A stretch of 30,330 nt of DNA from Pseudomonadota bacterium (GCA_021836225.1 JAKBJA010000088.1:1-30330); one strand, 5' to 3'; positions 7,178-14,729 are shown, counted from the stretch's first letter. Notes: generated from the letters alone by a model not told the origin. Numbers and translations are program-made.

Positions 7178-7732
7178 ATGAAACTTGTTCAAACCCTACT
7201 GGCGCTCGCGCTGGCCGGAGCGATGGGTTCCGCCGCCGCCGCCACGATCACCTACATCGGACCGGGTTACCTGGGCGACTTGGTCGGCCAGACCGCCGTC
7301 ATCAACAACACCATTAACGGTTATGGAACGCCCTTCGCCGATGTGTACGATTTCGATATCGGTTCCCTTACGTCAGAGGCTATCGCTTCATCGATCAAGA
7401 TCAAGTTGCAATACGGCTCCGCTAGCCAGCCCATTTTCGACATCAGCAATTTCACAATCGCGCTGAAAGACGTGAACAGTGTCACTTACGCGACCGATAA
7501 CACGTTTGATGCGCTTGGACAGCTGGAGTTAAGCGCCATTCTTGATCCATCTGCTCTGGGGACGCCCGGTTTTTATCAGTTCGTTGTGACGGGTGTGACG
7601 GCAGGCACATCTGGTGGTACCTACCTCGGTACGCTGAGTGCCGCTCCGATTCCCGAGGCTAAAACCTACGCCATGATGGTCGCCGGCCTGGGCCTGATCG
7701 GCTTCACGGTTTTGCGTCGCCGCGGGGCATAA
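7178..7732 (+). CDS. PEP-CTERM surface protein 2
   Basis: A 184-residue exported protein. The start is set by GGAGG six bases before the ATG and by a clean signal peptide (MKLVQTLLALALAGAMG to AAA). The mature region (about 22-150) is short, neutral and beta-rich with no cysteines; segments such as IKIKLQYGSASQPIFDISNF suggest a beta-sandwich. The tail IPEAKTYAMMVAGLGLIGF then LRRRGA is a PEP-CTERM signal. Immediately downstream is a strong terminator, so the gene is probably monocistronic. No domain is recognised; role in the extracellular matrix is inferred from the tail alone. Confidence 0.88.
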   Translation: MKLVQTLLALALAGAMGSAAAATITYIGPGYLGDLVGQTAVINNTINGYGTPFADVYDFDIGSLTSEAIASSIKIKLQYGSASQPIFDISNFTIALKDVNSVTYATDNTFDALGQLELSAILDPSALGTPGFYQFVVTGVTAGTSGGTYLGTLSAAPIPEAKTYAMMVAGLGLIGFTVLRRRGA

Positions 7733-7783
7733 GTACACCCACCAGGGCAACTGTAGCAGGACGTCTCTCCTGCAAACTCCGCT

Positions 7784-7810
7784 GCGGCTCCTTCGGGAGC
7801 CGCTTTTTTT
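7784..7810 (+). terminator. Intrinsic terminator after PEP-CTERM gene 2
   Basis: GCGGCTCC (7784-7791), loop TTCG, GGAGCCGC (7796-7803), then seven T residues. A textbook intrinsic terminator 51 bases after the stop codon. Confidence 0.95.
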
Positions 7811-7860
7811 GGCGCCCTTCCCCTGTATGAGCCAATTGGCTCATATAGGGGAAGGACGCC
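7811..7860. repeat. 50-bp near-perfect inverted repeat containing ATGAGCC palindrome site 2
   Basis: Two 25-base arms match at 23 positions and meet at AATT. The centre (7827-7844) is ATGAGCC-AATT-GGCTCAT, the same palindrome core as at 4442, 12057 and 16518; the outer arms carry CTTCCCCT and AGGGGAAG. It directly abuts the terminator T tract, so it belongs to the next unit (protease) or is a double-stranded DNA target. No T tract follows. Confidence 0.6.
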
Positions 7861-7952
7861 TGCAAGGCAACGTCATGTTGACTGGTTAGTATTCGATTGT
7901 TGTCATGCGGCTCACGAGTGCGCGTACATCGTTTTTCTCCGAGGGTTTTGAC

Positions 7953-8108
7953 ATGGTTTATCGTCCGAACCCATTTGCGAGCCTGTCCACCGGCTCGCCT
8001 TTTTATTCCGGGGTATCGCCGCCCCGCCGTGCAGGGTGGCGACATCTCCCAAGGCAACGCTTGCGAAGCATCCAACCGGATTCATGCACTCAGGACCGTC
8101 TGCCGTGA
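7953..8108 (+). CDS. Possible 51-residue upstream ORF coupled to the trypsin-like protease
   Basis: ATG at 7953 follows GAGGG by seven bases. The frame ends with TGA at 8106-8108, which overlaps the protease GTG start (GTGA, 8105-8108). Such overlap suggests translational coupling, but the peptide (MVYRPNPFASLSTGSPF then Arg- and Pro-rich) resembles nothing I know, and a terminator-like hairpin lies within it. It may be a leader or chance. Confidence 0.3.
   Translation: MVYRPNPFASLSTGSPFYSGVSPPRRAGWRHLPRQRLRSIQPDSCTQDRLP
7977..8004 (+). terminator. Terminator-like hairpin in the protease leader
   Basis: GCGAGCC (7977-7983) pairs with GGCTCGC (7992-7998) around an 8-nt loop, then CTTTTTA. 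It lies about 100 bases before the protease start with no complete gene in front of it, so it either ends a small RNA starting near 7870 or acts as an attenuator. Confidence 0.6.
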
Positions 8109-9028
8109 ACCCCTTTTTAACAGCCAGTCTCGCTCTGTTCGTCACGCTGCCCGCGCATGCCATCGTCGGCGGCTTGACCGATGCCAATCTTGCCGCTTCG
8201 CCCTGGGCCGGGGTGGGTGCGGTCAGCGTCAATGGCGGTACGTTTTCCGGGGCGCTGATCGGCAGCCGGTATGTGTTGACCGCAGCGCACGTGGTTGGCG
8301 GCGCGTCGGCCGACAAGGTGTCGTTCGTGCTGAACACAGAAGCGGGCAGCCAGGCTTACGCTGCAGAATCCATCACCGTGTTTCAAGGATTTACGGGAAC
8401 CATGCCGGGGGCTGACGGCATTTGGCACGACGATCTGGCCCTGATCCGCCTCGCCGCGCCAGTCGATGCGAGCGTGCCGGTTTACGGTTTGTATGGCGGC
8501 CCGCTGGCGAGCAGGATCGTGACGCTGGTGGGCTATGGCGGCGGGGGCGATGGCGTGAACGGTGTCACCAGCGGCGCCAATGTCGCCGTCAAGCGGGTGG
8601 GGCAGAACAAGATCGATGGACTGCTGGCGGACGACGACGGCGGATCGACCCAGGAAGTCTTCCTGTTCGATTTCGACGGGGCGGATGCCACGAGTAATGT
8701 GTACGGCCCGGGCGCCGCGGCCAATCTCACATTGGGCCAGACGCGCGAAGCCCAGTTCGCCGGCGGCGATTCCGGCAGCCCGGTTTTCGTCAACGACAAC
8801 GGTGTGTGGAAAATCGCCGGCATTGCCGCCTTCAACGGCAGCACGACGACCTTGCCCGGCAGCAATGTGCTGTTCGGCGCCATCGGTGGCGGCACCGTGG
8901 TGGCGTCCTATATCCCCTGGGTCGAAACGGCCATGGCGCCGGTTCCCGAGCCCCATGCCTGGTTGATGCTGCTGGCAGGGCTCGGGATGATCGGAATCAG
9001 ATACAGGATATCAGGGCGAGTTTCGTAG
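8105..9028 (+). CDS. Trypsin-like (S1) serine protease with PEP-CTERM tail
   Basis: An exported endopeptidase of 307 residues from the GTG at 8105, chosen because AGGA lies nine bases upstream and a signal peptide starts at once (VNPFLTASLALFVTLPAHA). Earlier in-frame starts exist at 8036 (GTG) and 8084 (ATG) but have poorer binding sites. The chymotrypsin-fold triad is complete: His62 in TAAHVV, Asp110 in HDDLALI and Ser223 in GGDSGSP. The mature N-terminus after the AHA cut would be IVGG, the active-form N-terminus of trypsins, so no propeptide seems needed. The tail VPEPHAWLMLLAGLGMIG plus basic end is a PEP-CTERM signal, so the enzyme is probably retained at the surface by an exosortase. 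Substrates are unknown; neighbouring surface proteins are plausible. Confidence 0.9.
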   Translation: MNPFLTASLALFVTLPAHAIVGGLTDANLAASPWAGVGAVSVNGGTFSGALIGSRYVLTAAHVVGGASADKVSFVLNTEAGSQAYAAESITVFQGFTGTMPGADGIWHDDLALIRLAAPVDASVPVYGLYGGPLASRIVTLVGYGGGGDGVNGVTSGANVAVKRVGQNKIDGLLADDDGGSTQEVFLFDFDGADATSNVYGPGAAANLTLGQTREAQFAGGDSGSPVFVNDNGVWKIAGIAAFNGSTTTLPGSNVLFGAIGGGTVVASYIPWVETAMAPVPEPHAWLMLLAGLGMIGIRYRISGRVS

Positions 9029-9045
9029 AAGGGCTTGCCCACCCT

Positions 9046-9070
9046 GCGACTTGAATCTTGAAACTCGCGC
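9046..9070. repeat. Short CTTG-rich intergenic repeat, copy 2
   Basis: GCGACTTGAATCTTGAAACTCGCGC has CTTG units at seven-base spacing, as at 695-720 and 11036-11075. It lies between the convergent protease and c-di-GMP genes. Confidence 0.4.
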
Positions 9071-9076
9071 GCATTG

Positions 9077-9112
9077 CGCGCAGCCTCAGGAGGCTGCGCG
9101 TTGTTCTTCTTC
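9077..9112 (+). terminator. Terminator between convergent genes
   Basis: CGCGCAGCCT (9077-9086), loop CAGG, AGGCTGCGCG (9091-9100), then TTGTTCTTCTTC. The 10-bp stem serves the plus-strand protease and overlaps the last codons and stop of the minus-strand c-di-GMP gene. A smaller GCGC dyad precedes it. Confidence 0.75.
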
Positions 9113-10900
9113 AGCGGCCAGCTTGCGCCCGAAGGGCATGCGGCGCTGGTCGATGAACAGGCTGCTGCCGTCGATGCGTTTGGCCATGTGCTTGGCTTCG
9201 GAGGCGGCGCGCGCCACTTCCTGATATTGATGGAAATTGGTGGGGTCGACCAGCACAGCGCCGATGGAGAGTGTCACCAAGGTGTGAAATGCCATCGCAC
9301 CGCGCCGGTCTTCGCTGTGGTAGCCGCCTGCTTCCACGTGCTCCGGGTTGAACAGGGCCAGGCATTCGCGATCGAAGCGGGCCAGCATGCCGTAGCAGCG
9401 CACTTCCCAGTCCAGGCTCTGGAACAGCACGACGAAATCGTCACCGCCGATGTGACCGATGAAATCGAGTTCGGGGTTGCAGCTTTCGCGCAGGATGCGC
9501 GCCAGAAGCTGGATGATGTCGTCGCCGCGGCGGAAGCCGTAGACGTCGTTGTAAGGCTTGAACTGGTCGAGGTCGAAATACGCGGTGACGAAGGTCCGCT
9601 CATTGGCGAGCAAGCGCTCCATGTGTTCCTGGATCGGCACATTGCCTGGCAGGCCGCTCAGCGGGTTGGCGTAGCGCGCGGCGACGAGCTGCATTTCGGT
9701 CACTTCGCGCATCAGGTCGAAGCCTGATCCCAGCCCCAGGTAGCGCCCTTCGGTGGTGATGATGAAGCCCTGGGTGAAGGCGGTCTTGCCTTTTTTCACC
9801 ACCAGCTCGGACAGTTCGCTCATGCACGTGGCCTTGTCGACGGTCAGCGAGTCAGCGTCCATCAGGTCGCGGCAGGGCTTACGGCCATGGAGTTCGCGGG
9901 CGTACAGATTGATGAAGCGATCGAGCAGGACAGCACGGTGAAGAATGCCGACCGGGATGCCTTTGTCCACCACGGCCACCGCATGCAGGTCGGGATGCTG
10001 CATCATCAGTTCGAGCGCATCCTGACTGGCGGTCATAGGCGAGACGAAGGGCGCGGACATGGCCAGCCTGCCGGCCGACAGGTGAAGGCCTTCGCGCGCA
10101 TGCAGCACGGGAAAGACGCTGACCCTGCCGGACTGCAGGCAGGCCTGCACCTCGCGCGGCGGCAGCCGGACCGGCACCGGTGAGGGGCGGCCAATCAGAT
10201 AGCCCTGGGCAAAACGGATGCCCAGGTCTTTCAGCACCGCCAGTTCAGACGGGTTCTCTACCCCCTCGGCAATCACGCATGAGTGAGCGCCTTCGGCCAG
10301 TTGCTGGATCGAGCGCACGAACTGGATCTTGTGGGGGTCCAGGTGGATGTCAGTGGTGAAATGCTTGTCGATCTTGACGAAGGCAGGACGCAGCTCCGAC
10401 CACAGGCGCAGACTGGAAAAACCCTCGCCGAGGTCATCGATGGCCACTTCAATTCCCGCTGCACGCATTCCCGATACCGCTTGCCGCAGATCACTGTAAT
10501 CGAGTGCGGCGGTATTTTCGGTGATTTCGATGACTATCTGGGTGCTTGTCAGGCCGACTTGATCCAGCGCTGCCAGCACCGCGTCCGGCGCAAAACTGGC
10601 GTCCAGCAGGCTGATAGGCGACAGATTCACGAACAACCGTCCCGACAAATTCAGCTGCGCAAAGGTCTTGAGTGCCAGGTGCACGCAGGCCCAGTCCAGC
10701 GAGGCCAGCATGCCGTGGTGCTCTGCCACGCGGAACAGCGCCTGCGGCGCGTGCAGCGGGCTGTTCGACGGCCCGCGCGACAGGGCCTCGTAGCCCATCA
10801 CTCGCCCTTCCACCAGATCGAGCACGGGTTGCAGCAGCGTCACCAACCGCGCATTTTTCAGAATGTGTTCCAGGTGAAGGCGCAATTCGTCGTGGCTCAT
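9086..10900 (-). CDS. EAL-CBS-GGDEF c-di-GMP turnover protein
   Basis: A 604-residue cytoplasmic protein. Residues 1-250 are an EAL phosphodiesterase domain with its catalytic set: E38 of EAL, N92, E125, D155-D156, K176, E212 and Q232. Residues about 285-400 look like a CBS pair, usually a nucleotide sensor. Residues 409-600 are a GGDEF domain with FDLDQFKPYND at 442-452 and the active site written GGDDF (485-489), a conservative variant that may still make c-di-GMP. The inhibitory RxxD site five residues before it is absent (Pro476 replaces Arg). It has no membrane segment. Divergent from the EpsA-type regulator and convergent with a PEP-CTERM protease, it probably couples second-messenger level to biofilm functions. 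No clear ribosome binding site is seen before the ATG. Which activity dominates cannot be read from sequence. Confidence 0.93.
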   Translation of the reverse strand: MSHDELRLHLEHILKNARLVTLLQPVLDLVEGRVMGYEALSRGPSNSPLHAPQALFRVAEHHGMLASLDWACVHLALKTFAQLNLSGRLFVNLSPISLLDASFAPDAVLAALDQVGLTSTQIVIEITENTAALDYSDLRQAVSGMRAAGIEVAIDDLGEGFSSLRLWSELRPAFVKIDKHFTTDIHLDPHKIQFVRSIQQLAEGAHSCVIAEGVENPSELAVLKDLGIRFAQGYLIGRPSPVPVRLPPREVQACLQSGRVSVFPVLHAREGLHLSAGRLAMSAPFVSPMTASQDALELMMQHPDLHAVAVVDKGIPVGILHRAVLLDRFINLYARELHGRKPCRDLMDADSLTVDKATCMSELSELVVKKGKTAFTQGFIITTEGRYLGLGSGFDLMREVTEMQLVAARYANPLSGLPGNVPIQEHMERLLANERTFVTAYFDLDQFKPYNDVYGFRRGDDIIQLLARILRESCNPELDFIGHIGGDDFVVLFQSLDWEVRCYGMLARFDRECLALFNPEHVEAGGYHSEDRRGAMAFHTLVTLSIGAVLVDPTNFHQYQEVARAASEAKHMAKRIDGSSLFIDQRRMPFGRKLAAEEEQRAAS

Positions 10901-11035
10901 GGGGAGGACAGTGGAATGCGGAACCGGGAATGATAGGCGTACAGCGTTACGTGCGTGTGAAGCGAACGAGTTGCAGGATCAAGTTAAATACGGATACAAG
11001 ATTCAATGGATTCTTTGTCAGGCTTGAAGCCATTC

Positions 11036-11075
11036 GCTTCGCTTGCATCTTGCAACTTGCACCTTGAGGCTCGCG
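11036..11075. repeat. CTTG heptad repeat upstream of epsA, copy 3
   Basis: GCTTCGCTTG followed by CATCTTG, CAACTTG and CACCTTG forms a tandem run with a seven-base period. An inverted relative (GCTTCGCTTG and GCATCTTGAAAC on the minus strand) lies at 11961-11994, so the two bracket epsA. The rest of the 10901-11159 gap must hold both divergent promoters, but I see no convincing elements. Confidence 0.45.
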
Positions 11076-11159
11076 TCGACGGTGCGGGCGCTCTTTCAAA
11101 AAACCTTCATGCCACTGTCATTGCGCACGCCTATGCTCGCTGCCCAACAGGGAGGCTCC

Positions 11160-11939
11160 ATGCATAACACCAACGAACTGAGCGACGAGGAATGTGGCCA
11201 TCTGGCACGCATCCTGCTCGCCACGCGCCGGGTGACGCTGCGCCATCATTTTTTCAGCTGGGTGCATGGCCCCGTGCAGTCGCTCATTCCGCACGAAATC
11301 CTGCTGTGCGGGCTGGCGGATGAAAGCGGCTATCTTTTGCATGAGCGCTTCACCGCCTGCCGCTACTTCAAGGACGATCATTACCAGCGCGTCATCCATC
11401 CGGGCGACGGCCTGGTCAACCATCTGGCGCAGGAATGGCAGATTGCCGGCGTGCCACGCCTGATTGCCGCGCTGCCCGAGGAGCCGGGCGGCTGGAACGC
11501 CCGGCTCACCGATCTCGAACTGAAGAACGTCGCCTTCCACGGCATGGGCTGGATCAATGGCCAGATCAAGGGCTATGCCAGCTTCTCGCGGGTGCGCGCG
11601 CCATTTGACGGCCGCCTCGAACTCTACCTCGACATCCTGCTGCCGCACCTGCTCGCCACCCTGGCGCGCGTGCTCGCCAACGAGGCGCGCGCCCAGACCC
11701 ACACCAAGCGTCCCGCCGGCCTCGTCACCGCGCGCGAAGTCGAAGTACTGACCTGGGTGCGCGACGGCAAGACCAACGACGAGATCGCCGAAATCCTCGG
11801 CCTGTCGATGCTCACCGTCAAAAATCACCTGCGTCACGCGATGAAGAAACTCGTCGTCCGTACTCGCGGCCAGGCCGTCGCCAAGGCCATCGCGCTTGGG
11901 TTTTTGCGCGCTCAGGGCGTGCGCGGGGATGCGCAATAG
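11160..11939 (+). CDS. epsA: LuxR-family transcriptional regulator, EpsA type
   Basis: A 259-residue DNA-binding regulator. The ATG at 11160 follows AGGGAGG closely; upstream in-frame Met codons lack such a site. Residues about 1-175 are a sensor-like region without a phosphoacceptor Asp pattern I can identify. Residues 187-250 are a LuxR/FixJ-type helix-turn-helix (LVTAREVEVLTWVRDGKTND then IAEILGLSMLTVKNHLRHAM). The overall organisation matches the EpsA group, described as regulators in betaproteobacteria with PEP-CTERM and exopolysaccharide genes. Here it sits among PEP-CTERM genes and opposite a c-di-GMP enzyme, supporting a role in matrix gene control. LuxR-type proteins bind dyads, so the ATGAGCC palindromes are candidate sites (inference). 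Confidence 0.82.
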   Translation: MHNTNELSDEECGHLARILLATRRVTLRHHFFSWVHGPVQSLIPHEILLCGLADESGYLLHERFTACRYFKDDHYQRVIHPGDGLVNHLAQEWQIAGVPRLIAALPEEPGGWNARLTDLELKNVAFHGMGWINGQIKGYASFSRVRAPFDGRLELYLDILLPHLLATLARVLANEARAQTHTKRPAGLVTAREVEVLTWVRDGKTNDEIAEILGLSMLTVKNHLRHAMKKLVVRTRGQAVAKAIALGFLRAQGVRGDAQ

Positions 11940-11960
11940 CACCCGCGCTGCGAGCGCTCA

Positions 11961-11994
11961 TTTGCACGTTTCAAGATGCGAGGTCAAGCGAAGC
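11961..11994. repeat. CTTG-type repeat downstream of epsA, inverted copy 4
   Basis: On the minus strand this reads GCTTCGCTTG, then GCATCTTGAAAC, matching copy 3 (first motif) and copy 2 (CATCTTG versus AATCTTGAAAC). It begins 22 bases past the epsA stop. Confidence 0.4.
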
Positions 11995-12056
11995 AGACGG
12001 CTGACCCACGAATACCTTGTAACGCGCCTCATGAATCCTGAAGCTCATGCCGACGG

Positions 12057-12074
12057 ATGAGCCATCCGGCTCAG
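12057..12074. promoter_or_regulatory. ATGAGCC palindrome, site 3
   Basis: TGAGCC-ATCC-GGCTCA (12058-12073) is a perfect dyad. GTTTTCT follows, so as an RNA it could also be a weak terminator for epsA. It lies about 175 bases before the third PEP-CTERM gene. Confidence 0.5.
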
Positions 12075-12160
12075 TTTTCTCCTTCCCCTCTCCTCATCGC
12101 GTGTCATCCACGCCCCCTAAAGTTGCCCAGTCCGCACACAGGCGGGCTTCATTTCCGGTT

Positions 12161-12183
12161 GGGCTGCCATTCACGGGCAGCCC
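12161..12183 (+). other. Leader hairpin upstream of PEP-CTERM gene 3
   Basis: GGGCTGCC (12161-12168) pairs with GGCAGCCC (12176-12183) around a 7-nt loop; a run of seven G residues follows at 12190-12196 and seven T residues at 12223-12230 approximately. It lies in the probable 5' leader, 67 bases before the start codon. The stretch 12075-12160 shows nothing recognisable. Confidence 0.35.
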
Positions 12184-12249
12184 TGCCCCGTGGGGGGGCG
12201 GAAAGCTTCACAACTTTCTGGGTCTTTTTTTCACAAAGAGGAGCACTAC

Positions 12250-13197
12250 ATGAAACTCAAACTTATCGCCCTGGCTGCCATGCTGGCCGCGGGTTCCGCC
12301 AACGCTGCCATCGATACCGGTCTGTTGTCCGGCAATGGCGAGCTGATGCTGAACCTGAAGTGGAAGGACGCTGCGCTTGCCGACGGCAACCAGAGCGTTT
12401 CCGCTGCCTTCGATCTGGGCGTTACCATGAACGACGCGGCAGCCTGGAACGGCGTCGCCGGCTTCACCCAGTCGTGGGATCTGAGCAGCTACGGCAACGC
12501 CTTCAGCACCTTCACTGGCGCCGCGGTGATGGCCAATGCCGAGATGAACGTCATCGCGCTCGATGGCACCGGTACCAACCCCGGCGACACCCGCATCCTC
12601 TCCACCACCAGCGGCATCAGTGCAACTGGTACCGGCCTGTCCCTGCTGGCCAGCTCGATCCCGACGAACGGCAACTTTAATGACGTTTTCGGTAACGTCA
12701 CGGTCACCAACTTCCTGGTGGCGGTGAACAGCTCGGCCAGCCACGCCAGCGTCGCCAACGGCGCCAGCAATGCTGATGCCACCAGCGGCAACGCCTGGTT
12801 CGACAACGGCACCGGCATGGACAAGTTCGCGAACCTGTCGGGCTTCGACAGCACCAACAAGTTCGCCGGCAGCTATGTCGCCGGCACCGGCATCCTGTCC
12901 GGCCAGGCCAAGGCCCTGCCGTTCTACATGGTGATTGCCAGCAGCACCGACCCCTTCGCCAAGGCCACCATGACCCCGTTCGGTTATGACCTGGACGGCG
13001 ACGGCGTGATCGAGTTCGACAACAACGCCGCGGTTGCAGGCGGTTCCAATGAATACGGCCTGTGGACCCTGCAGGGCAGCACGCTGACCTTCGCCAACCC
13101 CGCTGCTGCCGTTCCCGAAGCCGAGACCTACGCCATGATGCTGGCCGGTCTGGGCCTGGTTGGTTTCATGGTCCGCCGTCGCCGCAACGCCATCTAA
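12250..13197 (+). CDS. PEP-CTERM surface protein 3
   Basis: A 315-residue exported protein starting at the ATG after GAGGAG (eight bases upstream) with a signal peptide (MKLKLIALAAMLAAGSANAA). An in-frame ATG at 12190 lacks these properties. The mature part (about 20-285) is Asn-, Ser-, Gly- and Ala-rich, has no cysteines, and reads as alternating beta strands and loops. One stretch, DLDGDGVIEFDNN, resembles a calcium-binding DxDxDG loop. The tail VPEAETYAMMLAGLGLVGF then RRRRNAI is a PEP-CTERM signal and matches that of the protein at 5232 over 35 identical nucleotides. Codons are heavily biased to C-ending forms, suggesting strong expression. The next gene begins 80 bases on and may share its transcript. 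Confidence 0.9.
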   Translation: MKLKLIALAAMLAAGSANAAIDTGLLSGNGELMLNLKWKDAALADGNQSVSAAFDLGVTMNDAAAWNGVAGFTQSWDLSSYGNAFSTFTGAAVMANAEMNVIALDGTGTNPGDTRILSTTSGISATGTGLSLLASSIPTNGNFNDVFGNVTVTNFLVAVNSSASHASVANGASNADATSGNAWFDNGTGMDKFANLSGFDSTNKFAGSYVAGTGILSGQAKALPFYMVIASSTDPFAKATMTPFGYDLDGDGVIEFDNNAAVAGGSNEYGLWTLQGSTLTFANPAAAVPEAETYAMMLAGLGLVGFMVRRRRNAI

Positions 13198-13277
13198 TCG
13201 TTTCAATCTGCCGGCTGGCACGGGTTCCCGTTGGGGGCCCGGTTTCCGGCTGACTCTCTAAACCGAAAGGAATCGCA

Positions 13278-14729
13278 ATGAAACTGAATCAAATCGCCCT
13301 GGCCGTCGCCGCCACCTGCGTCGCGGCCCCCTCGTTCGCCCTGACCCCGGCCGACATCGACGGCGCAACCGTTCAGCTGTGGCTGTCCGGCGCGACCGCG
13401 CCCACCGCTTCGGTCTATAAAGCCGTTTCCGCCCTGTGCCAGGACGTCGATGGCGTCGCCGGCCCCGACGATCTGCATACCTATGTCAGCGGCAACACCA
13501 GCGGCGCTGACGCTGTTCCCGGCAAGACCCTCGCTGGCAAGTTCGCCGCCTATGCTTGCACCATGGGCCCGCTCGCCGGTTCGCTCGACGGCGTGAAGAC
13601 CGTCGTGTACCACACCTTCGACGGCGGTTCGTTCGAGGCTTACACCCCGCACCTGTACCTGGCCGGCGAAGTCAACCCGCTGGTTCCCGCCACGCTCAAG
13701 CGCCTGAAGGACATCACCTCCGCCACCAGCACCTGTACCCTGCTGGCCGCCGCGACCGATCCGGCGAATACCTATGTCAACTGCGGCAATGTCTCCGTTA
13801 CCCTAGCGGCCAACGTTAACCAGTTCAGCACCCCCACTCTGCCCGTGGGTGGCTACTCCGACACCGAGTACACGCTGAACCAGCTGAATCTCGGCATCTC
13901 GAAGAGTCTGTCCGACATCGGTACCGAAGCCCCCACTAACGTCGGCCAGGGCTTTGGCCTGGCGGTGAGCTATGCGCTTTATGCCGAGCTGCAGAAGGCC
14001 CAAGGCATCATCGCCACGACGGCAGCTGACGGCGAAGCCTGCGACGGCAGCTATGCTGCCGGCGCCTGCCAGCCCAACATCAACCGCCAGAAGTATTCCT
14101 CGCTGGTGTCGGCGGCTGGCGTGACCAACAAGAGCGGCAGCCTGTTCGGTGCCCCTGCGACCAGCGTTATCAAGGTGGAGCGCCGCGTCGGTACCTCGGG
14201 CACGCAGTCGTCTTCCAACGCCTTCTTCCTGAATACGCCCTGTGCAACGGGTGCCCCTGGTGGTTCGAAGTCGCCTGCAGGTACCAACACCGCCGGCACG
14301 ACTTCCTACAACGGTGGCAAGGTGCTGGTCAACTCGAACAACGGCTCGGGCGACGTCAAAGGCAAGCTGACCGCTGCGTCCACCGCCGGCGAACTCGCCG
14401 TCGGCGTGCTGTCTCTGGAAAACGTGCCGAGCGTCTCGGAGAAATTTGCCTTCGTCAAGCTCAACGGTGTGTCGCCCAACACCGACGCCAAGCAGCGCCA
14501 GACCGCCATCGACGGCGACTACGAGTTCTGGTACGAACTGGTGGCTTTCACTTCCAACAGCGCTTCCGCGGAAGCTGCCGACCTGATCAACGGCACGGTG
14601 ATCGCGCTGGGCGACCCCACCGTCACCGACCTGACCGGCCTGTTCGTCACCAAGGCCGCCGGTGTGAGCGGTGCCAACGTGTCCAAAGGCGCCAAGCTGG
14701 GCAACGCCTGCTCGCCGGCGATTCAGTAA
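13278..14729 (+). CDS. Secreted protein of unknown function, probably highly expressed
   Basis: A 483-residue exported protein. AAAGGA lies six bases before the ATG, and residues 1-22 are a signal peptide (MKLNQIALAVAATCVAAPSFA). The mature protein starts LTPADIDGATVQLWLSGATA, faintly like the entry of phosphate-binding-type periplasmic proteins (ISGAS/LSGAT); this is a weak resemblance only. It contains several cysteines (near residues 55, 94, 154, 165, 254, 263, 325 and 479) that could form disulfides, and it ends GNACSPAIQ without a PEP-CTERM or autotransporter tail. It is probably periplasmic or released. Codon bias is strong, like the upstream PEP-CTERM gene, and a double hairpin with T tract ends the unit. 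Placed just before the two-partner secretion pair, it might assist surface assembly, but this is guesswork. Confidence 0.85.
   Translation: MKLNQIALAVAATCVAAPSFALTPADIDGATVQLWLSGATAPTASVYKAVSALCQDVDGVAGPDDLHTYVSGNTSGADAVPGKTLAGKFAAYACTMGPLAGSLDGVKTVVYHTFDGGSFEAYTPHLYLAGEVNPLVPATLKRLKDITSATSTCTLLAAATDPANTYVNCGNVSVTLAANVNQFSTPTLPVGGYSDTEYTLNQLNLGISKSLSDIGTEAPTNVGQGFGLAVSYALYAELQKAQGIIATTAADGEACDGSYAAGACQPNINRQKYSSLVSAAGVTNKSGSLFGAPATSVIKVERRVGTSGTQSSSNAFFLNTPCATGAPGGSKSPAGTNTAGTTSYNGGKVLVNSNNGSGDVKGKLTAASTAGELAVGVLSLENVPSVSEKFAFVKLNGVSPNTDAKQRQTAIDGDYEFWYELVAFTSNSASAEAADLINGTVIALGDPTVTDLTGLFVTKAAGVSGANVSKGAKLGNACSPAIQ

Noticed and set aside
13216..13222. Sigma-54 promoter (TGGCACG) before the 13278 gene.
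   Set aside because: The -24 box is perfect, but no TTGC-type -12 box follows at the right spacing.
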